A stretch of 5,847 nt of DNA from an uncultured Cardiobacterium sp. (GCF_938028185.1 NZ_CALJAH010000248.1:1-5847); one strand, 5' to 3'; counted from the stretch's first letter, positions 1 to 5,847 are shown. Notes: generated by a model not told the origin, from the sequence alone. Translations and numbers: made by a program.

Positions 1-3
1 GAA

Positions 4-34
4 AAAAGGCTCCATCATGGGGCTTTTTATTTTT
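4..34. terminator. Rho-independent terminator, probably serving a convergent plus-strand gene
   Basis: Bases 4-13 pair with 19-28 around a 5-base loop (ATCAT), giving a 10-bp stem. Read on the plus strand the stem includes two G-U wobbles and is followed by TTTTTATTTTT (24-34), a good intrinsic terminator. Read on the minus strand the two wobbles become A-C mismatches, though a run of six Ts (complement of 2-7) still follows. It therefore fits best as the end of a plus-strand gene lying left of the window and may also end the pgmB transcript, whose stop codon is about 25 bases away. Confidence 0.65.
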
Positions 35-52
35 GTTTGTCGCATTGATGCT

Positions 53-715
53 TCAATGCAGCGCCGCCCAAACTTCATCTAGATAGGCGAGAGTCAGGTG
101 GGCAGTATCGGGGACGAGGGCAATGTCACTACCCAGGTCTTCTGCTTTGCCCACGCCGACAGGCAGCGCACCGGCGGCTTTGATGGCGGTGATGCCGGCG
201 GCGGCGTCTTCAATGCCGATGCAGTCGTGGATGTCCACCCCCACGCCTTGCGCGGCGGCGAGGAAAATGTCCGGCGCCGGTTTGGAGTGGGCGACGGCGG
301 CAGGGTCGGCAATGGCGTCGAAGTAGGCGGTGAGCTGCATTTTTTCGAGCAGGAAGGGGCCGTTTTTGCTCGCCGAGGCCAGTGCGATTTTTTTGCCCGC
401 CGCGCGCAGGGCTTGCAGCAGGGCGAGGATGCCCGGATACACGTCTTCAGGACGGACGGCCTGAATCATTTCGACGTAGTTGTCGTTTTTGCGTGTGGTC
501 AGGCGGGCAAATTCGGCATCGTCCACGCTTTTGCCGCCGTGGGCGAGAATGCGGCGCAAGGAATCGTCACGCGAGACGCCTTTGAGTTGTTCGTTGAAGG
601 CGCGGTCGATATGGATGCCCTGTTCTTCGGCGAGTTTTTTCCAGGCCAGGTAGTGGTATTCGGCGGTGTCGGTGATGACGCCGTCAAGGTCGAAGAGGAC
701 GGCTTGGTAGGTCAT
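53..715 (-). CDS. pgmB: Beta-phosphoglucomutase (HAD superfamily)
   Basis: Converts beta-D-glucose 1-phosphate to glucose 6-phosphate in the cytoplasm, through an aspartyl-phosphate and a beta-glucose 1,6-bisphosphate intermediate. The 220-residue product has the HAD motif DLDGVITD with nucleophile D9 and acid/base D11. T17 and H21 lie in the cap hinge region, R49 in GVSRD, and the phosphate-binding SAS at 114-116. K145 lies in SKPAPD and the Mg-binding pair E169-D170 in GIEDA. These positions fall within about one residue of those I recall for the Lactococcus lactis enzyme, so the beta-specific assignment is firmer than a generic HAD call. Length is normal for the family. The start is fixed by AGGAG (complement of 723-727) seven bases before ATG. 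It is the last gene of the operon, 127 bases after mapA, which makes its substrate. The gap holds a hairpin repeat, so pgmB may be less or separately expressed. No defects seen. Confidence 0.95.
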   Translation of the reverse strand: MTYQAVLFDLDGVITDTAEYHYLAWKKLAEEQGIHIDRAFNEQLKGVSRDDSLRRILAHGGKSVDDAEFARLTTRKNDNYVEMIQAVRPEDVYPGILALLQALRAAGKKIALASASKNGPFLLEKMQLTAYFDAIADPAAVAHSKPAPDIFLAAAQGVGVDIHDCIGIEDAAAGITAIKAAGALPVGVGKAEDLGSDIALVPDTAHLTLAYLDEVWAALH

Positions 716-785
716 GGTTGTTCTCCTGTGTTGAGAGATTCGTCAAGTGGCGTACGCAGGGTTTGCGCATAGTCTTCCCCTTTGC

Positions 786-823
786 GTCGCTGCGCGACAC
801 CTTCCCCCGCAAGCGGGGGAAGG
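786..823. repeat. REP-like double hairpin between mapA and pgmB
   Basis: Two adjacent perfect inverted repeats. Bases 786-790 (GTCGC) pair with 794-798 around TGC. Bases 800-810 (CCTTCCCCCGC) pair with 813-823 around AA, an 11-bp GC-rich stem. No T-run follows on the minus strand, so it is not a standard terminator for the operon; on the plus strand a short ATTTTT follows at 825-830. The arrangement resembles dispersed intergenic palindromes of proteobacteria (REP-type). In the transcript it would fold strongly downstream of mapA. By analogy with the REP hairpins between malE and malF of Escherichia coli, it could protect the upstream mRNA and lower pgmB expression. Whether it is repeated elsewhere in the genome cannot be seen here. 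Confidence 0.7.
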
Positions 824-842
824 GATTTTTCTCTGTGGTTTT

Positions 843-3107
843 TTACCCGTTTTTTTGCAGTGGCGCGCTGTGGCTGTCTTTCAGGGTCAGGGTTTCGCCG
901 TAGAGTTTAAGCGGCAGGGCGTCACCTTTGAGCAGGCGCAGGGTGACGTTTTTGCCGTCCACTTCTATTTTTATCAGGCGGCCACGGTAGTTGATATGGA
1001 AGGTGTAGCCTGTCCAGTCTGATGGCAGGAAGGGCGCAAAGCTGAGAGTGCCACCCCAGGTTTTCATTTGTGCGAAGCCCTGGACGATGGCCAGCCATGA
1101 ACCGGTCATGGAGGTGATGTGCAGGCCGTCTTCGGTGTCGTTGTTGTAGTTATCGAGGTCGAGGCGGGCGGTGCGCTGGTACATTTCCACGGCTTTGGCT
1201 TCTTTGCCGAGTTCGGCGGCGAGGATGGCGTGGATGGAGGGCGACAGCGAGCTTTCGTGCACGGTCATCGGTTCGTAGTAGTCGAAGTTGCGCCGTTTTT
1301 CGTCGAGGGTGTAGCGGTCGCCGAAGAAGTAGATGCCTTGTAGGACGTCGGCCTGTTTGATGAAGGGCGAGCGCAGGATTTTATCCCACGACCATTTCTG
1401 GTTCAGCGGCAGGTCGTCCGGCGAGAGGGCGGAGACGGGGCGGATGTCTTTGTCGAGGAAGCCGTCGTGCTGGACGAAGATGCCCTGTTCTTTGTCTTCG
1501 GGATAGTACATGTTCGCGATGATGTCCTGCCATTTGCCGCGCTCGGCGTCGCTGACGTTGAGGTCGGGGCGCGGGTGTTTTTGCAGGGCATCCAGGGTGT
1601 ATTGCAGTACCCAGGTGGCGAGGGTGTTGGTGTACCAGTTGTTGTTGATGTTGTTTTCGTATTCGTTCGGCCCGGTCACGCCGTGGATCATGTATTTGCC
1701 GTGGCGTTTGGAGTAGTGGACGCGATCCGCCCAGAAGCGCGAGACTTCGACCAGCACTTCCAGACCTTCTTTGGCGAGGTAGCTGTCGTCGCCGGTGTAG
1801 TTGGTGTAGTTGTAGATGGCGTAAGGGATGGCACCGTTGCGGTGGATTTCCTCAAAGGTGATTTCCCATTCGTTGTGGCATTCGACGCCGGTGAAGGTAA
1901 CCATCGGGTAGAGTGCGCCGGCGAGGCCTTGCTGACGGGCGTTGTGCTGGGCCTGCGGCAACTGGTTGTGGCGGTATTTGAGCAGGTTGCGGGTGACGTT
2001 CGGCTCGGCCAGGGCGAGGTAGAGTGGTACGGCGTAGGCTTCGGTGTCCCAGTAGGTGGCGCCACCGTATTTTTCGCCGGTGAAGCCTTTCGGGCCGATG
2101 TTGAGGCGGGCGTCTTCGCCGTAGTAGGTGGCGAATAGCTGGAAGAGGTTGAAGCGGATGCCTTGTTGGGCTTCGTCGTTGCCGCTGATGACGACGTCGG
2201 CGATATCCCAGCGCTGTTTCCAGCCCGCTTCGTGGGCGGCGAGGAGGTCGGCGTGGTTTTGTCCGCTGATTTTCGCGGAGAGGTCGCGTCCGGCTTTTTG
2301 TACGGCGGCGAGGCCGTCGTAGTCGCGGCTGGTGGTGATGATGACGCGTTTTTCAAAGGTTTTCGGCGCCGCGCCCACTTCGGCTTCGAAGCGGTTGGTC
2401 ACGCGCCAGTCGCTGCTGTCATGGCCGGTGGCGGTGAAGTCGCCGGCGAAGGTTTGTTCGGCGTTGACGATGAATTGGTCGACGCCGAAGGGGTTGGCGA
2501 CGGTTTGGGTGGCGATGCTGCCACGGTCGGCGGCAACGTCGCGCGCCAGTACTTGCCAGAATTTTTCTTCGTAGTTGGCGTCTTCGTTTTTCACGTCGGC
2601 GTCAATGACGGCGTCGATGCGTACTTTGTGGGTTTTGCCGTCGGTGGCGGTGATGTCCCAGCGGATGAGCGCCAGTTCTTTTTGCGCGACGGAGAGGAAT
2701 TTGCTGATGCGGAACTGGACGCCAAAGAGGGTGAACTGGCGGTGCAGGACGCCGGTGTGCATGTCGAGTTCAAGGACGAAGTCGGTGGGGGCGTGTTTGC
2801 CGAGGTCAACTTCCTGACCGTCAACGTAGATGGCGACTTTGCTGTAATTCAAGGCGTTGATGGCTTTGCCGAAGTATTTGGGGTAGCCGTTTTTCCACCA
2901 GCCGACGCGGGTTTTGTCCGGGAACCACACGCCGCCGATGTAGGTGCCGAGGTGGCTGTCGCCGCTGTAGGTTTCTTCGAAGTTGCCGCGCATGCCCATA
3001 TAGCCGTTGCCGAGGCTGGTCAGGCTTTCTTGCAGGCGCTTGTGTTCTTTTTCCAGTTTGGTGCTGCGGATGCTCCAGGGGTGGATTTCCATGATTCTCA
3101 GGTACAT
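843..3107 (-). CDS. mapA: Maltose phosphorylase (glycoside hydrolase family 65)
   Basis: Cytoplasmic inverting phosphorolysis of maltose to beta-D-glucose 1-phosphate and glucose. The 754-residue product has the full GH65 layout: N-terminal beta-sandwich (about 1-265), helical linker, (alpha/alpha)6 catalytic barrel (about 300-685) and a small C-terminal beta domain. Visible motifs are SLGNGYMGMRGNFEE (31-45), HNEWEITFEE (411-420), GPNEYEN with general acid E482, KQADVL (584-589), HESSLSP (617-623, phosphate site) and DGLHITSMTGSW (660-671). The 411-420 segment is the loop that, as I recall, separates maltose from trehalose and kojibiose phosphorylases; with the HITSM motif it points to maltose. 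The chosen start has AGAGGA (complement of 3115-3120) seven bases upstream. The frame stays open to 3254, but that extension runs through galM and looks nothing like the family. The SD lies inside the last codons of galM, one base from its stop, so the two genes are translated together. Trehalose/nigerose/kojibiose specificity is possible but less likely. Confidence 0.95.
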   Translation of the reverse strand: MYLRIMEIHPWSIRSTKLEKEHKRLQESLTSLGNGYMGMRGNFEETYSGDSHLGTYIGGVWFPDKTRVGWWKNGYPKYFGKAINALNYSKVAIYVDGQEVDLGKHAPTDFVLELDMHTGVLHRQFTLFGVQFRISKFLSVAQKELALIRWDITATDGKTHKVRIDAVIDADVKNEDANYEEKFWQVLARDVAADRGSIATQTVANPFGVDQFIVNAEQTFAGDFTATGHDSSDWRVTNRFEAEVGAAPKTFEKRVIITTSRDYDGLAAVQKAGRDLSAKISGQNHADLLAAHEAGWKQRWDIADVVISGNDEAQQGIRFNLFQLFATYYGEDARLNIGPKGFTGEKYGGATYWDTEAYAVPLYLALAEPNVTRNLLKYRHNQLPQAQHNARQQGLAGALYPMVTFTGVECHNEWEITFEEIHRNGAIPYAIYNYTNYTGDDSYLAKEGLEVLVEVSRFWADRVHYSKRHGKYMIHGVTGPNEYENNINNNWYTNTLATWVLQYTLDALQKHPRPDLNVSDAERGKWQDIIANMYYPEDKEQGIFVQHDGFLDKDIRPVSALSPDDLPLNQKWSWDKILRSPFIKQADVLQGIYFFGDRYTLDEKRRNFDYYEPMTVHESSLSPSIHAILAAELGKEAKAVEMYQRTARLDLDNYNNDTEDGLHITSMTGSWLAIVQGFAQMKTWGGTLSFAPFLPSDWTGYTFHINYRGRLIKIEVDGKNVTLRLLKGDALPLKLYGETLTLKDSHSAPLQKNG

Positions 3108-3108
3108 A

Positions 3109-4086
3109 TCAGTGTCCTCTTTCGGGTTGGAAGATGATGGTGGATTGGTGGCGCGCGCCGTCTTTGAGGCGGATGTCGCCGTATTCGGGACGGTGCAGGC
3201 TGTTGGGCAGGGTTTGCAGTTCGGTGGCGAGTGCGTCGTAAGTGCCCGCGTCATGCGCGGTACCGTCCTGTGGCGCAGCGGTGAAGATAATCAGGCCGTT
3301 GCGGTCGCCATAGAGGCGGACGCGGTAGTCGGGGGTGCTCAGGATGGCTGCTGCCTGGCGGATGTCAGCGGGGATGCGGTAGATGTCGTCAAAACCCCCG
3401 CTTGCGCGCACGGCATCATCCAGCGCACGCGCGTCGCGGAAGTCGTAAGCGGGGTTGTCGTCTGCATTGAGCGGCAGTTTTTCCGCATTGACGGCGATAT
3501 GTTCGCCCTGCGGGATATGCAGGGTGCAGCCGTGCAGGCCGCGCGGCAGGCGCCAGTAGATGTGCAGGGTCGGGTCAAACACGGTGTCGCCGTGCGCCGT
3601 CGCTTCGTAGCGGAGGATGAGACGGTCATCTGCGTCAAGCTGGTAATCAATGCTGAGTTCAAGGTCGCCGGGATAGCCGTCCTGCGTCGCGGTCACGGTC
3701 GTGCTGAGGCGCAGTAACTGCGCATCCAGCCGCTGCACGGTGAAGAGCCTCCCCGCCAGCCCGTGCGAACCGCCGTGCAGGGCGTTACGCCCTTCGTTCG
3801 CCTCCACGCGGCAGGGTTTGCCGAAGAGGTCGAATGCGGCCCCGGCGATGCGTCCGGCGACGCGGCCAATCTGCTTGTTAATCTGAAACGGGTTCTGCAC
3901 ATAATCGGCGGCGTTGTCGTAGCCGATGACCAGCGGCAGGCGGCCAGTATCTGTGCGCAGCGAGTAATCCTGGACGATACCGCCAAGATTGAGCACACAC
4001 ACCCGTGTGCCGCGCGCATTTTCCAGGTAATAGCCGACCACCGGCACCCCGTGCAGGGTGCCGAACGGTTTGGACAGCGCATCCAT
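3109..4086 (-). CDS. galM: Aldose 1-epimerase (mutarotase), probably acting on maltose/glucose anomers
   Basis: Interconverts alpha and beta anomers of free sugars. In this operon it would supply the right maltose anomer to the transporter or phosphorylase, or equilibrate the glucose released. The 325-residue product is a single beta-sandwich GalM domain. The expected active-site set is present: NALHGG with H104, H175 in DPTLHIYWRL, D233 in GFDDIYRI and E289 in ATELQTLPNS, plus the arginines of GRVAGRI (74-80). The sequence drifts from classical GalM: the usual NHxYFNL is LHIYWRL and the aspartate motif is GFDD, so substrate preference may differ from galactose. The start codon overlaps the transporter stop (TGATG, 4088-4084). 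Only a weak SD (ACGGA, about nine bases upstream) is seen, so translation likely depends on coupling to the transporter. The stop lies one base before the mapA start. Related proteins are sometimes labelled only 'galactose mutarotase-like'. Confidence 0.9.
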   Translation of the reverse strand: MDALSKPFGTLHGVPVVGYYLENARGTRVCVLNLGGIVQDYSLRTDTGRLPLVIGYDNAADYVQNPFQINKQIGRVAGRIAGAAFDLFGKPCRVEANEGRNALHGGSHGLAGRLFTVQRLDAQLLRLSTTVTATQDGYPGDLELSIDYQLDADDRLILRYEATAHGDTVFDPTLHIYWRLPRGLHGCTLHIPQGEHIAVNAEKLPLNADDNPAYDFRDARALDDAVRASGGFDDIYRIPADIRQAAAILSTPDYRVRLYGDRNGLIIFTAAPQDGTAHDAGTYDALATELQTLPNSLHRPEYGDIRLKDGARHQSTIIFQPERGH

Positions 4087-5444
4087 CAGGCGTGATCCGT
4101 CTTGGCGTGCGTTTCCTTAATCAGGAACACCGAAAACGCGCCAGCGAGCAGGATAATCCCGGCGGCAATAAACATATTGGCCTGTGTGCCGCCCAATAAC
4201 GGGTAGAGGCCGAAACTCATAAGCGAAGCGACAATCTGCGGCAGGCAAATCGAGCCATTAAAGAGACCGAGGTAGGTGCCCATATGTTTGCCGGAAAGGG
4301 CATTGGTCACGATCGTCAGCGGGTACGTGATGATCCCCGCCCAGGCAATGCCGACCAGGATAAAGGACAGAATCAGCACATATTTATTGCCGACATAGGC
4401 GATGGAGAGGAAACCCAGCGCACCCAGCGCCAGACAGGCAAAATAACCGTGTTTATGGAACTGGTTCGGCACCTTCGCCAGCACATACGAGCACGCGACT
4501 GCCGCGATGGACTGCACCGCTGCCAGCATCCCGTACCAGTTGCCCGCTTCTTGGTAACCGGCAGAAGCGGCGTCTGTGGTCTGCCAGACATTGGCGGCAA
4601 TCGCGCCTGCGGAATACGTCCACAAATACTGGAAGGCAAACCAGCAGAAAAACTGCGTCAATGACACCGTCCAAAAGGCCTTGGGCGCGGTTTTCAGCAG
4701 CGTCAGCCAGCTCACCCTGTCCTGATTGTCCTGCACCGAAATACCGTGATAACGCGCATAAGTGGCAGGGTCGTACTCCTTCACCTTGAAAATCGTGAAG
4801 GCGCTGGTGATGACGAGCAGCGCCGCGCCGACATAAAACGCGACCACCACCGTCTGCGGCACTACGCCCTGTGGTGCGGTATTGGCAAGACCGATATAGG
4901 CGAACACGAACGGCAACACGGCGGCAATCACCGAACCGGCATTGGCGAGAAAACTCTGAATACCGTAGGCATAACTCTTCTGCTCGTCGTTAACCATATC
5001 GCCGACCATCATCTTGAACGGCTGCATTGCCATGTTGGACGACACATCCAGCAGGGCAATCATCAGCGCGCCAAATACCAGCGCGGCAAGCGGGCCAAAG
5101 CCGAAACTGCCGGAGTTCGGCATCAAAATCATGACCAGCACGGCAATCAGCGCGCCATACAGCAAATACGGCAGGCGGCGACCACCGAGACGTGGCGCCC
5201 AAGTGCGGTCCGAATAATGGCCGACGATGGGCTGTACCAAAAGACCCGCCAGCGGCGGCAGGATAAAGAACCAGCCGAGACTGTGCGGGTCAGCGCCGAG
5301 TGTTTGGAAAATGCGGCTCATCTGCGAGCTTTGCAGGGTGAAGGCCGTCTGCACGCCGAGAAAACCGAAGCTGATCATCCAGATAGTACTTTGGGGCAGC
5401 GTGGGCAGGCCTTGCTGCGCCGTTTGCGGGGTGGGTTCCAACAT
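4086..5444 (-). CDS. MFS sugar transporter, SLC45/sucrose-transporter-like, likely maltose:proton symporter
   Basis: Inner-membrane secondary transporter and first gene of the operon; substrate inferred to be maltose from the three maltose-catabolic genes that follow. The 452-residue product has about 12 hydrophobic segments (roughly 21-40, 56-76, 92-108, 118-138, 164-186, 199-219, 258-280, 303-323, 334-351, 355-379, 391-411, 422-442). A polar central loop spans about 220-255. MFS motif A appears after TM2 as GHYSDR (75-80), followed by GGRR (87-90). LDVSSNMAMQPFKMMVGD (132-149) is the TM4-loop signature of the SLC45/plant sucrose carrier-like group (D..N...P....D). Length is typical. The start is well set by AGAGGAG (complement of 5452-5458), with seven bases between AGGAG and ATG, and by a 20-residue cytoplasmic tail before TM1. 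Sucrose or another alpha-glucoside is an alternative substrate. No frameshift or truncation seen. Confidence 0.9.
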   Translation of the reverse strand: MLEPTPQTAQQGLPTLPQSTIWMISFGFLGVQTAFTLQSSQMSRIFQTLGADPHSLGWFFILPPLAGLLVQPIVGHYSDRTWAPRLGGRRLPYLLYGALIAVLVMILMPNSGSFGFGPLAALVFGALMIALLDVSSNMAMQPFKMMVGDMVNDEQKSYAYGIQSFLANAGSVIAAVLPFVFAYIGLANTAPQGVVPQTVVVAFYVGAALLVITSAFTIFKVKEYDPATYARYHGISVQDNQDRVSWLTLLKTAPKAFWTVSLTQFFCWFAFQYLWTYSAGAIAANVWQTTDAASAGYQEAGNWYGMLAAVQSIAAVACSYVLAKVPNQFHKHGYFACLALGALGFLSIAYVGNKYVLILSFILVGIAWAGIITYPLTIVTNALSGKHMGTYLGLFNGSICLPQIVASLMSFGLYPLLGGTQANMFIAAGIILLAGAFSVFLIKETHAKTDHA

Positions 5445-5464
5445 AAGAAAACTCCTCTGATGGG

Positions 5465-5491
5465 CGGAATGCTCCTGATTGCGGCATTCCG
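5465..5491 (-). promoter_or_regulatory. 8-bp inverted repeat in the probable 5' leader of the operon
   Basis: CGGAATGC (5465-5472) is the exact reverse complement of GCATTCCG (5484-5491), with 11 bases between. It lies about 20 bases upstream of the transporter start codon and just before its SD, so in the minus-strand transcript it could form a leader hairpin or, as DNA, an operator. A third copy of the half-site, CATTCCG, occurs at 5501-5507. Function unknown. Confidence 0.4.
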
Positions 5492-5492
5492 G

Positions 5493-5502
5493 TGATTAAT
5501 CA
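5493..5502. promoter_or_regulatory. Perfect palindrome TGATTAATCA, candidate operator
   Basis: TGATTAATCA is a perfect 10-base dyad about 50 bases upstream of the transporter start. It sits between two CATTCCG copies (5485-5491 and 5501-5507; the second overlaps its end). The position suits a repressor site near or after the transcription start. I cannot name the protein family from this site. Confidence 0.35.
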
Positions 5503-5520
5503 TTCCGTGGGAAAACGCTT

Positions 5521-5549
5521 TAATAATTTTAAAGTTCCGGTAAAAACAA
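5521..5549 (-). promoter_or_regulatory. Candidate sigma-70-type promoter of the maltose operon
   Basis: On the minus strand TTGTTT (5549-5544) could serve as -35. A suitably spaced AT-rich -10 follows: TTATTA (5526-5521, 17-base spacer) or AATTAT (5528-5523, 15-base spacer). A better -10-like word, TAAAAT (5531-5526), lacks a matching -35. Either reading would start the transcript near 5510-5516, giving a leader of about 70 bases. Weak consensus match, so tentative. An inverted repeat, CTTTAA (5518-5523) and TTAAAG (5529-5534), overlaps the -10 region and could be a repressor site. Confidence 0.3.
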
Positions 5550-5574
5550 GATTCTCCACCCCCTACGATTGATA

Positions 5575-5590
5575 AATCTTGAATAAGATT
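5575..5590. promoter_or_regulatory. Inverted repeat AATCTT-N4-AAGATT, candidate regulator site
   Basis: AATCTT (5575-5580) and AAGATT (5585-5590) form a perfect 6-bp dyad with a 4-base centre, and a further AAGATT occurs at 5548-5553, at the edge of the candidate -35. A dyad upstream of a promoter with an extra half-site nearer to it is a common layout for activator binding. The whole 5445-5676 stretch (about 230 bases) holds no gene I can support and is visibly richer in A and T than the flanking coding DNA. Confidence 0.3.
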
Positions 5591-5697
5591 AACGGAAATA
5601 GTAAAAAAAATCTAGAAATTCCACGGTTATTTTCGCAAAGACAGGAGTGATGATTATCAGGGGATAACATCTGCATATGTGGCAACAGGTAGGACTA

Positions 5698-5732
5698 ACG
5701 CCGCTTGATAGATCCAGTATTTACGCCGCTTG
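5698..5732 (+). repeat. 10-base direct repeat ACGCCGCTTG, 25 bases apart
   Basis: ACGCCGCTTG occurs exactly at 5698-5707 and again at 5723-5732, just upstream of the pilT-like segment. The 15 bases between are not obviously repeated after the second copy. Could be a trace of a small duplication linked to the decay of the neighbouring gene, or chance. Confidence 0.45.
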
Positions 5733-5736
5733 GCGG

Positions 5737-5847
5737 GATTTTGCAGTCAGGCAGAAAGCCGGAGAGATGACCGGGACGGCGATATCAAGCGTCTCAACCT
5801 GCCGCCGCTGGACCGCCAGCAACTGCGCGACATGATTTATTCCATCA
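5737..5847 (+). pseudogene. 5' part of a pilT-like (type IV pilus retraction ATPase) gene, frameshifted and internally deleted; runs off the window
   Basis: From 5775 to the window end one frame reads DGDIKRLNLPPLDRQQL, then RDMIYSI. This closely resembles the N-terminal domain of PilT as I remember it (DGDVRRINLPPL...IYDI in Pseudomonas; GDMRRINLP in Neisseria). That frame has no ATG between its upstream stop (TAG, 5709-5711) and 5832. In a different frame, 5740-5760 reads FAVRQKA, matching the stretch that in PilT just precedes ASDLHLSAG. PilT should have about 15 residues (SDLHLSAG..P.IRV) between these blocks; here there are only 14 bases, a net loss of about 31, which shifts the frame. 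An SDLHLSAG block is absent in all frames. I infer a decayed or truncated pilT paralogue. The ATP-binding part would lie beyond the edge and cannot be judged. A sequencing error alone would not remove the missing block. It is divergent from the maltose operon. Confidence 0.5.

Noticed and set aside
446..465. TTCAGG-N8-CCTGAA inverted repeat
   Set aside because: Inside the pgmB coding region, short, with no T-run and no match to a known uptake sequence; likely coincidental.
98..772. Plus-strand open frame of 224 codons opposite pgmB
   Set aside because: Antisense shadow of a well-supported beta-phosphoglucomutase; no recognisable domain.
712..840. Possible minus-strand small peptide frame through the gap, ending in TGA overlapping the pgmB ATG
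   Set aside because: No in-frame ATG or SD; the peptide is the translation of the hairpin repeat.
2163..3137. Long plus-strand open frame (324 codons) opposite mapA
   Set aside because: Lies wholly antisense to a clear GH65 enzyme; the translation is a low-complexity Gly/Val/Ala/Phe mix typical of the mirror frame of GC-rich genes.
3108..3254. N-terminal extension of mapA by 49 codons
   Set aside because: It overlaps the conserved C-terminus of galM, has no family similarity, and the 3107 start has a strong SD.
5201..5209. AAGTGCGGT, identical to the Haemophilus-type uptake signal core
   Set aside because: Single copy, and it falls on codons for the conserved SDRTW motif of the transporter, so chance or protein constraint explains it.
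4746..5495. Plus-strand open frame of 249 codons opposite the transporter
   Set aside because: Very charged Arg/His/Glu-rich mirror of hydrophobic TM codons; no domain or start context.
5643..5667. AGGAG followed by an ATG at 5650
   Set aside because: Reads only five codons before TAA; no evidence of a gene or leader peptide.
5677..5835. Plus-strand ORF of 52 codons starting ATG TGG CAA
   Set aside because: Only its middle (FAVRQKA) looks like a real protein; the end is the out-of-frame reading of the pilT-like segment. Treated as part of the pseudogene region.

Overview
The window carries a compact maltose-utilisation operon on the minus strand and, at the right edge, what looks like the damaged 5' end of a type IV pilus retraction ATPase gene (pilT) on the plus strand. 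In transcription order (right to left) the operon is: a 12-TM MFS sugar transporter (5444-4086), an aldose 1-epimerase/mutarotase galM (4086-3109), a GH65 maltose phosphorylase mapA (3107-843) and a beta-phosphoglucomutase pgmB (715-53).

How the genes work together (inference from well-characterised families): maltose enters by secondary transport. GalM speeds interconversion of the alpha and beta anomers of maltose/glucose. MapA splits maltose with inorganic phosphate, with inversion, to beta-D-glucose 1-phosphate and glucose. PgmB converts beta-glucose 1-phosphate to glucose 6-phosphate. One of the two hexoses is thus activated without ATP. The free glucose still needs a glucokinase, which is not in the window, and no regulator gene is present either. 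The first three genes are tightly packed: transporter and galM overlap by one base, and galM and mapA are separated by one base. Between mapA and pgmB lies a 127-base gap with a strong REP-like double hairpin.

Layout: 1-52 holds a hairpin terminator, better formed for a plus-strand gene arriving from outside the window. 53-5444 is the operon. 5445-5676 is an AT-richer intergenic region with several dyads (likely promoter/operator and 5' leader). 5677-5847 holds a decayed pilT-like stretch in two frames with a short internal deletion, running off the window edge.

Organism: the GC-rich coding sequence, strong Shine-Dalgarno sites with 7-base spacing and the pilT similarity point to a proteobacterium. 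The same gene set and order is what I remember for the Neisseria meningitidis maltose phosphorylase locus. However, I see no Neisseria-type DNA uptake sequence, so a relative outside Neisseria (for example a Cardiobacterium-like oral gammaproteobacterium) is a reasonable but unproven guess. I see no unknown enzyme system. The least ordinary items are the pilT remnant, the dyad-rich control region and the intra-operon hairpin element.
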